This document shows, piece by piece, positions 20,328 through 29,051 of a stretch of DNA of 46,151 nt. The stretch is from Sandaracinobacteroides sp031425455 (GTDB taxonomy: Bacteria; Pseudomonadota; Alphaproteobacteria; Sphingomonadales; Sphingomonadaceae), in contig JANPJJ010000085.1 of the NCBI GenBank assembly GCA_031425455.1, positions 1 through 46,151 on the forward strand, given 5' to 3'. Position 1 is the stretch's first letter; every line of letters starts with the position of its first letter. The notes under the pieces are model-generated. The model made no database searches and was not told where the DNA came from. It saw only the letters and a list, made by a program, of their open reading frames with translations. The position numbers and the translations under genes are program-made.

Positions 20328-22717
20328 CGCCGTTTCAGCGGGGTCGATGGCTTCGACGGCACGGCCTGGCGAAAGGTCGGCAGCGCGCGGCCATCGCCGG
20401 CGGCCGACGGGGGGGGCGCTGCCGGTGCCGGCGCGGGGGGCGCCAGCGCGGCGGCGGTCTGCACCGGAGGCGCTGCCTTCGGAGGCTCGGTCCGGGTGGC
20501 GAGTTGTTGGGAAACCGGCTTCGGCGCCGCCGCAGCTCCCGAAGGCGCAGCCGAGCCATAGATGCCGCGCGTCGGCGCCTGGTAGGCCGGGGGCGGCGGG
20601 GGCACCATCGGTAGCGGAGCGGCCCGGGCCTGCGGCCGGGGTGTCGGCAGAACCGGCTGCGGCTGCGTCGGGGCGAGCGTCGCGGGGTCGGGGAAAGGCG
20701 CCGGGCGATAAGGCGGCGCGGTCTTCAGATAATCCCACGCCATCGCATCCAGTCGCGAATAGCCGTCGCGAAGCGTCTGCTGCTCGCGCACACTGTTCCA
20801 GCGGTTCGCCGTCACCTCGTCGGCGTCGGCCTGGCTGCGCACGATGGTGGGCCGGATGAAGATCATCAGGTTGGTTTTCACCCGATTCTTCGTGCGCGAT
20901 CGGAAGAAAACCCCCAGCCCCGGGATGTCGCCCAGCACCGGTACCTTCTGCAGCGAGCGCCGCTCATTGTCGTCCAGCAGCCCGCCCAGCGCCAGGATCT
21001 GGCCGTCGCCCACGGTGACGGCCGTTTCCAGCTCGCGCTTGTTCAGCACGAAGTCCCGGTCGCCGACGGTCGAGGCGATCGAGGAGACCACCTGCTTGAT
21101 CGTCAGCGTGACGGTGCCGCCCGCGTTGATCTGCGGCTTCACCGCCAGCTGGATCCCGACATCCTGGCGCTGCACGGTGCGGAAGCTGTTGTCCAGATTC
21201 TGCCCCAGCGCTTCGCCGGTCGTCACCGGGATCTCCTGCCCCACCAGGATCCGCGCCGGCTGGTTGTCTAGCGTCAGGATCGACGGGGTGGAGAGCACGT
21301 TCGAATCGACGTCGCTTTTCACCGCGTTGATCACCAGACCGAAGATCGCGTTGGACCCGATCGAAGCCAGACCCGTCGTGATCCCGGTGGTGCCGAGCAG
21401 TGAGCTCACCGCCGCCTCGCGGAACGCGTCCGCGGCCGCACCCTCGGGGATCACCCCCTTGTCGGCCGCGATCGCGCCGGTGATGGCCAGCAGGTTGGGC
21501 GACGCGTTGGAGAAGTTGGACGAGACCAGCGGGATCGTGCCGTTCCGCCCGGACAGCAGGAACTGCACGCCCAGTGCCTTGGCAGCGGTATCCGAAATCT
21601 CGACGATGATCGCTTCCACCTGCACCTGGGCGCGGCGGGTATCCAGCTGGCGGATCACCTCGCCCAGCTCGCGCTGCACTTCGGGGGGCGCTGAAATGAT
21701 CAGCGCGTTGGCGCCTTCGTAACGCGCGATGATGGCCCGGCGGCGTGGATCGCCGGCCGCCACTCCCACATTGCCGGAGGTGGGCGCCGCAGCCGGGGCC
21801 TGGTCCTGCGACTGGCCGCCGCGCTGCCCGAACGGCGTGCCGGCCAACGGGGTCTGCGCGGCGCCGCCGCCGGTCGATGTGGGGGTCTGGCCCATCAGCT
21901 GCTGCAACACCGGCATGATGGCGGCGGCGTCGGCGTTCTGCAGGAAGATGACGCGGGTGTCGGCACCGCCGGCGGCGCGCTTGTCGAGATCGCGGGCGAG
22001 CCCGGCGATCCGCGTCACCTGCGCCGCCTCGCCCTTGATCGCGAGCGAATTGGAGGCATCGATCGGCACCACCGACACCCCCGGCCCGCCGGTCGCGCCT
22101 TCGCCCGGCTGTGCCATCAGCCGTTGCAGCGACTGGGCGAGGTCGCGTGCGCCGGCATTCCTCAACTGCACGACCTGCGTGGTGGTACGGTCGCGGTCGA
22201 TCTCGGTCAGCACGCTTCGGGCGCGGGCGACATTGTCGGAGAAATCGGTCAGGATCACGGCGTTGCCGGCCCGGTTGGCGGCGGCCGTGCCGTTGCGGCT
22301 GAGCACGGGCCGGAGCGAATCGACCGCCTGCTGCGCGTCGATGTTGGTGAGCGGGATGACGGCGGTTGCGAACCTCCCGCTGACCGCGCCCGCCCCGGCC
22401 TCGGCCGGCTGCACCCGATAGGCGCCGCTGCCGGCAGGCACCGCGACATAGCCATTGGCGCGGAGCGTCGCCAGGAACAGCTCGAAATATTGCGTGCGGC
22501 CGAGCGGCCGGTCCGACACGACCGAGACCTTGCCCTGCACCCGGGGGTCGATCACGAAGCTCGCCCCGGTCACTTTGGCGACATCGTCGATGAAGGCACG
22601 GATATCGGCGTCGCGCAGGTTGATGGTGGCCTGCGCCAGCGCCGGGGCGGCCGGCAGGCCAGCCAGCGCCGAGGCGAGCAGCAGCATCCCGGCGCGCAGT
22701 CGGGCGGCAACCCTCAT
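20324..22717 (-). CDS. gspD: Type II secretion outer-membrane secretin GspD
   Basis: Forms the multimeric outer-membrane gate. The 797 residues carry a signal peptide of about 28 residues, the N0 domain (INLRDADIRAFIDDVAKVTG), N1-N3 repeats (VIPLTNIDAQQAVDSLRPVL; VQLRNAGARDLAQSLQRLM; VIFLQNADAAAIMPVLQQLM), a Gly/Gln/Thr-rich linker in N3, and the secretin barrel with ILVGQEIPVTTGEA and VPVLGDIPGLGVFFRSR, ending in LMIFIRPTIVRS. Beyond the barrel about 150 residues of Pro/Ala-rich sequence follow, longer than the usual short S domain; no pilotin gene is visible. The ATG overlaps the gspC stop and its stop overlaps gspE. Confidence 0.95.
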
Positions 22718-23295
22718 TTCGGCTGCGCCGGCGCGGCCGGCATCACCGCGGCCTCGCTGCTGGGGGGAGCCGCCGGCGAGGGGGCATCGGTCGGGCCCAC
22801 CATATTGCCGTCGGCATCAGGCTCCACCACCGGCGGCGGCTCGGTCGCGGCCGGATCGTAGCGCTGTACCGCTTCCCCGCCGGCCGAATCGAGCCACAAC
22901 GCCTCGCGCGTGCCGCCCCGTTCCAGCACCACATGGTCGGGCCCGATGGCGGCCAGGATCACGCCGTCGCCGACGCTTTCGCCCACTGCATAGACTTTCT
23001 GCTGCCCGTCGCCCGAGGCGATGATGGCGCTGCCCCGCCCCGTAGCCGAATCGGCCCGCACGCCGTGCAGGCTGAACGGCAGCGCGGTCACCGGCAGGTC
23101 CTGCCCCGCGCCGGCGCGGGCCGGGAAGAACGGATCGAATCGGGCCAGCAGGTTGCGGTCGGCCATCGCCGGTGCGCTGAACGGCGGCGGCACCGGCAAC
23201 GGCGCCTGAAGCGCGACCAGCGCCCGCCACGCCAGCACCGCACAGGCAAGCACCAGCGCGGCCAGGATGGCGTGCCCGGGATGCAAGCGGTTCAT
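22714..23295 (-). CDS. gspC: Type II secretion inner-membrane protein GspC
   Basis: Bitopic protein connecting the inner-membrane platform to the GspD N0 domain. The 193-residue product has an N-terminal transmembrane segment (HAILAALVLACAVLAWRAL), a homology-region domain with LPVTALPFSLHGVRADSATG, GSAIIASGDGQQKVYAVGES, GDGVILAAIGPDHVVLERGG and EALWLD, and a Pro/Ala-rich C-terminal tail in place of the PDZ domain found in some relatives. I start at the ATG at 23295, just before the membrane segment; an in-frame ATG at 23343 would add 16 residues and neither has a clear ribosome site. First gene of the gspC-to-gspL operon. Confidence 0.88.
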   Translation of the reverse strand: MNRLHPGHAILAALVLACAVLAWRALVALQAPLPVPPPFSAPAMADRNLLARFDPFFPARAGAGQDLPVTALPFSLHGVRADSATGRGSAIIASGDGQQKVYAVGESVGDGVILAAIGPDHVVLERGGTREALWLDSAGGEAVQRYDPAATEPPPVVEPDADGNMVGPTDAPSPAAPPSSEAAVMPAAPAQPK

Positions 23296-23382
23296 TGGCA
23301 AGACGAAACTCTCAGCAAGGCGGAATGAGCCCCATGTGGGCATGGAGAAACGGACTGGCCAACATTGTCACGATCGACTTCC

Positions 23383-23418
23383 CCTCAGGATCACGCGGGG
23401 CCTCAGGATCACGCGGGG
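23383..23418. repeat. 18-bp exact tandem duplication upstream of gspC
   Basis: CCTCAGGATCACGCGGGG occurs twice in succession (23383-23400 and 23401-23418), 88 bases or more before the gspC ATG, within the 215-base gap between gspO and gspC. No other structure is obvious in that gap. The duplication lies where a promoter or operator of the gsp operon would be expected. Confidence 0.85.
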
Positions 23419-23510
23419 TATAAGGCACGCTGAAAGGGCTTGGATAGGGACCCCGGATGGCCATGGCGTAGGGCTGTTACAGATTCGTTTCAAGAGCTTG
23501 CACCTTCCAC

Positions 23511-24263
23511 TCAACCCGTCCCGAATGCGCCCGCCGCCCCGTTTGCAACCAGCCAGAGCGGGAAGCCCGCAGCTGCCAGACACGCCCCGAAGGCAACACG
23601 CCCGCCGGCTCCGGGCAGCTTTCCCCGAACCGCCGCCAACAGCGCCAGCCCGAGCCCGAGCAGCGCCGCCAAGAGCAACAACGGCCCGAGGAGACCAAGG
23701 CTTAACCATGCTCCCAGCGCTGCCATCAGCTTGACATCGCCAAGCCCCAGCCCCTCGCGCCCGCGCAGCCCACGATAGGCCAGCGCCAGCCCCAGCAACG
23801 CCCCGCCGCCGACGGCCGCGCCCATAAGCCGGTCGGCGGGTTCCCCCGCACCCAGCAGCAGCCCCGCCCCCAGCAGCGGCAGCGTCAGCGCGTCGGGCAG
23901 CCAGAAATGCTCGGCATCGAGCACCAGCAGTGCCAGCAGCGTCCAGCCGAGCAGCGCGCCTGCGAACCCGGCCGGCCCCGGCACCACCAGCAGCGCCAGC
24001 GCACCGATCAGGGCGGCGCAAGCCTCGATCGCGGGGTGGCGCCAATCGATCGCAGCACCGCACGCCCGGCAGCGGCCCTGCGCCAGCGCGAACGACAGCA
24101 GGGGCACCAGGTCGCGCGGGCGCAGCCGACTCCCGCAGCCGTCGCAGTGCGATCGTCCGCTCAGCCGCTCCGCGCGCGGCCAGCGCAGCACCAGTGTCGC
24201 CAGGAAGGAGCCCGCCACCAGCCCGGCGAGAGCCCCCAGAATCGGCCAGAAAAAGGGCTGCAT
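23511..24263 (-). CDS. gspO: Prepilin leader peptidase / N-methyltransferase GspO
   Basis: Inner-membrane aspartic protease that cleaves the G|F site of pseudopilins and methylates the new N-terminus. The 250 residues contain the first membrane segment (FFWPILGALAGLVAGSFLAT), the cytoplasmic zinc-binding tetracysteine CDGC...CRACG, the first catalytic Asp in VLDAEHFWLPDALTLPLLG, and the second in the GxGD motif GLGLGDVKLMAALGAW. I use the ATG at 24263; an upstream TTG at 24317 is less likely. It lies just ahead of gspC in the same direction and should process GspG, GspI, GspJ and GspK encoded downstream. Confidence 0.92.
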   Translation of the reverse strand: MQPFFWPILGALAGLVAGSFLATLVLRWPRAERLSGRSHCDGCGSRLRPRDLVPLLSFALAQGRCRACGAAIDWRHPAIEACAALIGALALLVVPGPAGFAGALLGWTLLALLVLDAEHFWLPDALTLPLLGAGLLLGAGEPADRLMGAAVGGGALLGLALAYRGLRGREGLGLGDVKLMAALGAWLSLGLLGPLLLLAALLGLGLALLAAVRGKLPGAGGRVAFGACLAAAGFPLWLVANGAAGAFGTG

Positions 24264-24322
24264 CGGCAGCGCGTCGGGCAGGCCCGGGCGAAAGTAAAGA
24301 GCGGCGAGCCCGTGCAAGCCGC

Positions 24323-24350
24323 TTGCCTAATGGTTAATTTGGGCCATTAT
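24323..24350 (+). promoter_or_regulatory. Candidate sigma-70-type promoter for the peroxidase/P450 operon
   Basis: TTGCCT at 24323-24328 and CATTAT at 24345-24350, spaced by 16 bases, lie 21 bases before the strong GGGGGGAGC ribosome site and ATG at 24372. Each hexamer matches 4 of 6 consensus positions. The short stretch is AT-richer than its surroundings. It sits between the divergent gspO and the operon. Confidence 0.35.
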
Positions 24351-24371
24351 CCAAGCTGGAAGGGGGGAGCG

Positions 24372-25049
24372 ATGTCGAACGTTGCGGGCAAGGCCTATGC
24401 GATGAACGTGGTGACGCCGATGCGGCCGCCGCGGACATGGCTCAACCAGTATCTCTTTTGTGCCGCCCGCGCGCTGCCGGAGCGTCTGATGGGCCTGCTC
24501 GGCCTGTCGATCATCCATTTCGCGCGCTGGGTGATGATCCGGCGCGACCAGTGGCCCGATCTCGGCCAGCCCAACGAGCATCTGCTGAACGACTACATGC
24601 TGTTCGTCAGCAATTTCAACGGCACCTGGGACCAGTATATCGACGCCTTCGCCGACGGCCTGCCCAGCGGCCTGGATCTGTTCTGGTACTCGTCGACCAA
24701 ATATCCGAAATCGATCCCGATCACCGGCTTCAAGGGCTATATCCGCGCCAACCAGATCGACACCGACCATTATTACAACGCCACGCCGGGCGCGGCCCAG
24801 CGCGATATCAAGGCCGCGCTTCGGGTTCGGGCCGCCGTGCTTCGCTTGCAGGCGGCTCATGCAGAGGGCCCCGACGCGTTCAAGGCGGCCTGGCTCGCCG
24901 AGCTTCGCACCGTGCAGAACGATCTCGGCTCGCCGGGGTTCGCGCCGGTCGCCTCCAACGACACCGCCCGGGCGGATGCCCATCGCCAGCCGATCGTGCG
25001 GGCGCGCTGGGGCGGGGGCGCAAGCGCGGCTCAGGCTGGGAACGCCTGA
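24372..25049 (+). CDS. Unknown protein A of the DyP/P450 operon
   Basis: A 225-residue protein that I cannot assign to a named family. It has a moderately hydrophobic stretch near residues 25-52 (ALPERLMGLLGLSIIHFARW) and a core with SNFNGTWDQYIDAFADG, LDLFWYSSTKYPKS and FKGYIRANQIDTDHYYNATP. The pattern HFaR..vI, then a hydrophobic strand with S-N/A, then F..Y....QI.T recurs in the next gene, so the two appear to share a domain. AGGGGGGAGC before the ATG is a strong ribosome site. Its stop overlaps the next start (TGATG). It opens a tightly packed four-gene operon with a DyP-type peroxidase and a P450, suggesting a job in the same reaction or in handling its substrate; that is inference. Confidence 0.8.
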   Translation: MSNVAGKAYAMNVVTPMRPPRTWLNQYLFCAARALPERLMGLLGLSIIHFARWVMIRRDQWPDLGQPNEHLLNDYMLFVSNFNGTWDQYIDAFADGLPSGLDLFWYSSTKYPKSIPITGFKGYIRANQIDTDHYYNATPGAAQRDIKAALRVRAAVLRLQAAHAEGPDAFKAAWLAELRTVQNDLGSPGFAPVASNDTARADAHRQPIVRARWGGGASAAQAGNA

Positions 25050-26080
25050 TGCCCACCATCGACGGCGGCCATATCTTCCTCACCCTGCTCGCCCCCGTGA
25101 CGCTGGGGGAGACCGAGCATCCCGGCGGCGGCATCACCACGCACAGCCACCTGCTGCGCGAGGAACTGGCCAACCTGCCGACCGCGGCGCAAAGCCCCGT
25201 TGCCATCGATACCGGGCTCGACAGCCCATTCGCTTGCTGCACCCGGACCCATTTCGTGCGGCTGTTCGTGATCGACCAGCCGATGTTCAACGGGCGCGAT
25301 CCGATGAACCCGCTGCTGAGCGCCGCGACCGGGCTGAACCCGTTGGCCGGGGCTGCCGCCAAGCAGCGCGCCAACCCGCTGATCCACCAGCCGTTCGACG
25401 TGCTGTCGCGCCCCTGGCTGGTGCTGTCGGCCGACATCGATCGTCGCCCCGCCGAGGCCGATAACGGCATCGCGAGCTGGGCCGAGGGGCTCTGGGCGAA
25501 AAGCGAGCCTGCGATCCGGGCGGTGTTCGGCCATTGTCACGGCTTCGAGGCCGTGACCGGCGGCGCGGCCTTTGCCGATTATGTGAAGCGCTGCCAGATC
25601 GAAACCACCATGAGCTTCAACGATTATTGGGAAGGGCGACCGCCGCTGAAAGGCGCCTCGATCGGGCAGCTGGCCCTGATCGCGGTCGGCGTGGCGGTGC
25701 TGTTTGCCATCCTGCTTTCGATCCTGGTGCCTACCGGGATGCTGGGGTCCGTCCTGTTTTTCCTGCTTGGCCTGGTGCCTGGGATTGCCCTTGCCCTCTG
25801 GCGGCTGGGCGCCATCGGCAAGCGGCCGTTCCCGCCGGCGCCGAACAGCGACCTGCCCAGCGTGCTGAAGTCGCTGCACGTGCAGCAGCGCTTCGCCTTC
25901 TTCGCCGAAACGGTGCAGGGCATGGCGCCCGAGGCGCTGCACCGCTCGTTCGGGCAGTTCCTGACCGATGTGCGGCCCGAAGACCTGGCGAGCCCGACAC
26001 AGGTGCCCGGCGTGATCCGGTCCGACGGGGTGCAGCTGCTGGAGCACAAGGCCGTGACACCGAAGCGAGCCGTGCTTTGA
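25049..26080 (+). CDS. Unknown membrane protein B of the DyP/P450 operon
   Basis: A 343-residue protein with a soluble N-terminal region of about 200 residues, a membrane hairpin near 207-250 (ALIAVGVAVLFAILLSILVP and GSVLFFLLGLVPGIALALW), and a C-terminal soluble tail with SLHVQQRFAFFAETVQGMAP. The N-terminal part has THFVRLFVIDQP, WLVLSADIDRRP and FADYVKRCQIETTMSFNDYW, paralleling motifs of protein A, and begins with IFLTLLAPVTLGE and a His-rich HSHLLREEL. It could be a membrane anchor or a redox or substrate partner for the downstream heme enzymes, but no cofactor motif is visible. The ATG overlaps protein A's stop; its stop overlaps the peroxidase start as TTGA. Confidence 0.8.
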   Translation: MPTIDGGHIFLTLLAPVTLGETEHPGGGITTHSHLLREELANLPTAAQSPVAIDTGLDSPFACCTRTHFVRLFVIDQPMFNGRDPMNPLLSAATGLNPLAGAAAKQRANPLIHQPFDVLSRPWLVLSADIDRRPAEADNGIASWAEGLWAKSEPAIRAVFGHCHGFEAVTGGAAFADYVKRCQIETTMSFNDYWEGRPPLKGASIGQLALIAVGVAVLFAILLSILVPTGMLGSVLFFLLGLVPGIALALWRLGAIGKRPFPPAPNSDLPSVLKSLHVQQRFAFFAETVQGMAPEALHRSFGQFLTDVRPEDLASPTQVPGVIRSDGVQLLEHKAVTPKRAVL

Positions 26081-27666
26081 AGGCGCCGATCAAGACCGAG
26101 CTGGAGCTCGGCGACCTGCAAGGCGGCATCCTGTCGGCCTATGGCAAGCTCGGCTTCCCCAAGGCGCGCTATCTGCTGTTCCATGTGACGTCGAGCGGCC
26201 CCGGGCGCGACTTCGTCGAGGCGCTGCGCCCGCAGGTGACGACGGCGCTGCGCTGGCCGTCGTCCAAGGGCATCTCCACCGGCCGCGTGGAAGTGCCCCG
26301 GCCCGACTGCACGCTGAACCTCGCCTTCACTTTCTGGGGCCTGGTGGCGCTGGGGGTCGCGACGCGGACGCTTCGCGCGATGCCCGACGAGTATATCGAC
26401 GGGATGGCGATGCGAGCCCCGGTGCTGGGCGACGATGTGCTGGACAACACGCCCGCCAACTGGGACCCGCTGTGGCAGCCCGGCGGCCCCAAGCCGCATA
26501 TCCTGGTGATGCTGAACGCGCGCGCCGACGAAACAGGCAACGCGCTGCCGGCGCTGCGGGCGACGACCGACAGGATCCTGGCCGCGGCCGAGGCGAGCGG
26601 CGGCGCCGTGACCCTGATGGCCGGCCATGCCGGGCCCGATCCGCGCTGGCAGGATCTGTCGGCGATCTATACCGACGGGCCGGGCGGCACGCGCCAGCCC
26701 ACGCCGACCGAGCATTTCGGCTTCGTCGATGCGATCGGCGACCCGGTGTTCGAAGGCCAGTATCCCGGCCGCGAGGAGGAAAAGCGCGCGGTCGGGCAGG
26801 GCGCCATGGACGGCGAGGGCCGCTGGCGCCCGATCGCGACCGGCGAGTTCATCCTGGGCTGGCCGGACGAGGCCCAGGAAGTGGCGGGCGGCGCCATGCC
26901 GCTGGATTTCATCCGCAACGGCAGCTTCTTCGCCTATCGCAAGCTGCACCAGCATGTGGAGGCGTGGGACGGCTGGGTCGACGACCGCGCCCGGGGGCTG
27001 GCCGCCACCTGGGAGATCGCCGATCATGAGGAGGCGAAGGCCCTGCTGAAGGCCAAGATGGCCGGGCGCTGGCCCGACGGGGTGCCGCTGTCGGTGGCGC
27101 CTACGGTGCAGGCCTGGCGCGATTTCAACGCGCGCATGGTGCCGGGAAGCCCGGAATGGCTGGATGCGGCCACCAGTTTCGGCTTCCTCGACGATATCGA
27201 CGGGGCGAAATGCCCGGTCACGTCGCACATCCGCCGCGCCAACACGCGCGACATGCTGGACCCGCTGTGGGACCAGGGCGTGAAAAACCGCATGGGTTCG
27301 GCGCTGAACAACCGCCGTCGCATTCTGCGGCGCGGCCTGCCCTATGGCGATGCTGCGAGCGACGATCACGACCATGGCATCGTGCTGCTGGCGCTGTGCG
27401 CCAGCCTGTTCCGCCAGTTCGAGTTCGTGCAGCAGCAGTGGATGAACTACGGGCTGGACTTCAATGCCGGCAATGACAGCTGCCCCGTGGTTGGCGCCCA
27501 CGCGCCGGGCGCGCGGTTCGTGATCGCCTCGCCGGGTGAAGGGAAGCCGCCGTTCATCGCCTCGGGCCTGCCGCAGTTCGTGAGCACGCGCGGCGGCGAC
27601 TATTTCTTCGCGCCTTCGCTAACGGCGCTCCGGATGATCGGGCAGGGAGTCGTGGACCCGACATGA
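26077..27666 (+). CDS. DyP-type heme peroxidase
   Basis: Dye-decolorising peroxidase-like enzyme, 529 residues, expected to bind heme b and use H2O2 or organic hydroperoxides. Landmarks are LQGGILSAYGKLGFPKARYL near the start, GFVDAIGDPVFEGQYPG (the catalytic GxxDG motif with Ala in place of the last Gly but Asp kept), CPVTSHIRRANTRDMLDP (family CPxxSHIRRANPRD, with a His in the expected heme-ligand region), NRRRILRRGLPYG, and RGGDYFFAPSLTALR near the C-terminus. No signal peptide. Start is a TTG overlapping the upstream stop, implying coupling and probably low initiation on its own. Length and motifs suggest the long C/D-type branch. Native substrate unknown. Confidence 0.9.
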   Translation: MKAPIKTELELGDLQGGILSAYGKLGFPKARYLLFHVTSSGPGRDFVEALRPQVTTALRWPSSKGISTGRVEVPRPDCTLNLAFTFWGLVALGVATRTLRAMPDEYIDGMAMRAPVLGDDVLDNTPANWDPLWQPGGPKPHILVMLNARADETGNALPALRATTDRILAAAEASGGAVTLMAGHAGPDPRWQDLSAIYTDGPGGTRQPTPTEHFGFVDAIGDPVFEGQYPGREEEKRAVGQGAMDGEGRWRPIATGEFILGWPDEAQEVAGGAMPLDFIRNGSFFAYRKLHQHVEAWDGWVDDRARGLAATWEIADHEEAKALLKAKMAGRWPDGVPLSVAPTVQAWRDFNARMVPGSPEWLDAATSFGFLDDIDGAKCPVTSHIRRANTRDMLDPLWDQGVKNRMGSALNNRRRILRRGLPYGDAASDDHDHGIVLLALCASLFRQFEFVQQQWMNYGLDFNAGNDSCPVVGAHAPGARFVIASPGEGKPPFIASGLPQFVSTRGGDYFFAPSLTALRMIGQGVVDPT

Positions 27667-27676
27667 GCGTTCCGAC

Positions 27677-28945
27677 GTGAGCCTTGGCGTGCAACGGTTC
27701 ATGGCGGCTATCGACGGGGTCGCCGGCATGGGCGGCGCCTTCCTGAAGGCCAAGGGCGACTTCAGGCAGCGGCTGGCTGCGGTGCTGGGGGCCAGCGCCG
27801 GGCAGCGGGATGCCATGGCCGTGCTGCGCCTCGCCAAGCCACGTCTGCCGATCGGCAGGAATCTGATCGGCTGCTACCCGGCGACCCGCACGCTGGTGCT
27901 GACCCGGGCGGCGGACTTCCACGCGGTGATCGAGCGCCAGGCCGATTTCGAAGTGGTCTATGGCCCCCGGATGCGCGAACTGACCGGGGGTCGCGATTTC
28001 TTCCTCGGCATGCAGGACGGCGCCGCCTATCGCCGCGACACCGATGCGATGCGCTCGATCATCCGGCCGGACGACCTGGCCCCGGTCATGGCCATGGCCC
28101 GGCAGGAAGCCGACACCGCGCTTGTGGGCCAAGAGATCGACCTGCCGCCGATGCTGTCGGCGCGAATTCCCGCGCTGATGGTGCAGCGATACTTCGGGGT
28201 ACAGTTGCAGACCGAGCAGCTGATCGCCGACGCGACCCACATGTTCCATTATCTGTTCGCCGACCTGGGCGCCGACCCGGCCGTTACCGCAGCCGCCATG
28301 GCCGCGAAGGACCGGGTGAACGACGCGATCGACGCCAGCGCGCTGTCGGCCGGCCCCGATACGCTGCTGGGGCGCGCGGTGGCCGCGGGGAAAGCGGGCG
28401 CACCTGCCTTCGACGCCGACGGCGTCCGTGCCAACATTATCGGCATCCTGATCGGTGCGATCCCGACGCTCAGCAAGGCGGCCTGCTTCGCGGTCGACGA
28501 GCTGCTGCGCCGCCCGGAGCAGCTGGCAGCCGCCCGAACCGCGGCGCAGGCCGGTGACGAGGCGGCGGTGGCCGGCTACCTCTGGGAAGCGCTTCGCTTC
28601 AACCCGGCCAACCCGATCCTGTATCGCCGCGCGCCCGCCGACACCCGGCTGGGCGACACGGATATCGCCGCCGATACCATGGTGGTCGCCGCCAATCTGT
28701 CGGCCATGTTCGACGACGCGACCCTGCCACAGCCCAACCGGTTCGTCGTGCCGCGCCCCTGGAACGCCTATCTGCTGTGGGGCGAGGGGCTGCACCTGTG
28801 TTGGGGCGACCGCATCAACAACGCGATCCTGCCCGCCATGCTGACGCCGCTGCTGGCGAAGCCGGGCCTGAAGGTGCTGGCCCCGCCCGACGGCGAAGGT
28901 ACGCCGTTTCCACGCCACTTCAGGCTGGGCTTCCCGCCGGGCTGA
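27677..28945 (+). CDS. Cytochrome P450 with a non-canonical I-helix
   Basis: Soluble P450-fold heme-thiolate protein, 422 residues. The K-helix ExxR is in YLWEALRFNP, and the Cys-ligand loop is WGEGLHLCWGDRIN, matching the pattern GxHxCxG (first Phe replaced by Trp). The I-helix segment reads GILIGAIPTLSKAACFAVDE: a Pro stands where the acidic residue of the usual (D/E)-T oxygen-activating pair would be. Known P450s lacking that pair often act on hydroperoxides rather than O2 (CYP74, CYP152 and the P450 domain of fungal Ppo oxygenases), and no ferredoxin or reductase gene is nearby. GTG start 10 bases after the peroxidase. Use of a peroxide made or consumed by the neighbouring DyP is inferred. 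Confidence 0.9.
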   Translation: MSLGVQRFMAAIDGVAGMGGAFLKAKGDFRQRLAAVLGASAGQRDAMAVLRLAKPRLPIGRNLIGCYPATRTLVLTRAADFHAVIERQADFEVVYGPRMRELTGGRDFFLGMQDGAAYRRDTDAMRSIIRPDDLAPVMAMARQEADTALVGQEIDLPPMLSARIPALMVQRYFGVQLQTEQLIADATHMFHYLFADLGADPAVTAAAMAAKDRVNDAIDASALSAGPDTLLGRAVAAGKAGAPAFDADGVRANIIGILIGAIPTLSKAACFAVDELLRRPEQLAAARTAAQAGDEAAVAGYLWEALRFNPANPILYRRAPADTRLGDTDIAADTMVVAANLSAMFDDATLPQPNRFVVPRPWNAYLLWGEGLHLCWGDRINNAILPAMLTPLLAKPGLKVLAPPDGEGTPFPRHFRLGFPPG

Positions 28946-29051
28946 ACCCGCCCGTAGCGGCCCACTGCAGACCCTGCGGCGTTCGAAGGATTCCGCCGAG
29001 GAGGGAGCATAAGTGCCGGTTCGCGGTTGAGCGGGCTGGAAGGAACGCGTG

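Noticed and set aside
23907..24371. Upstream extension of protein A into gspO
   Set aside because: It is antisense to gspO; a strong ribosome site and ATG exist at 24372.
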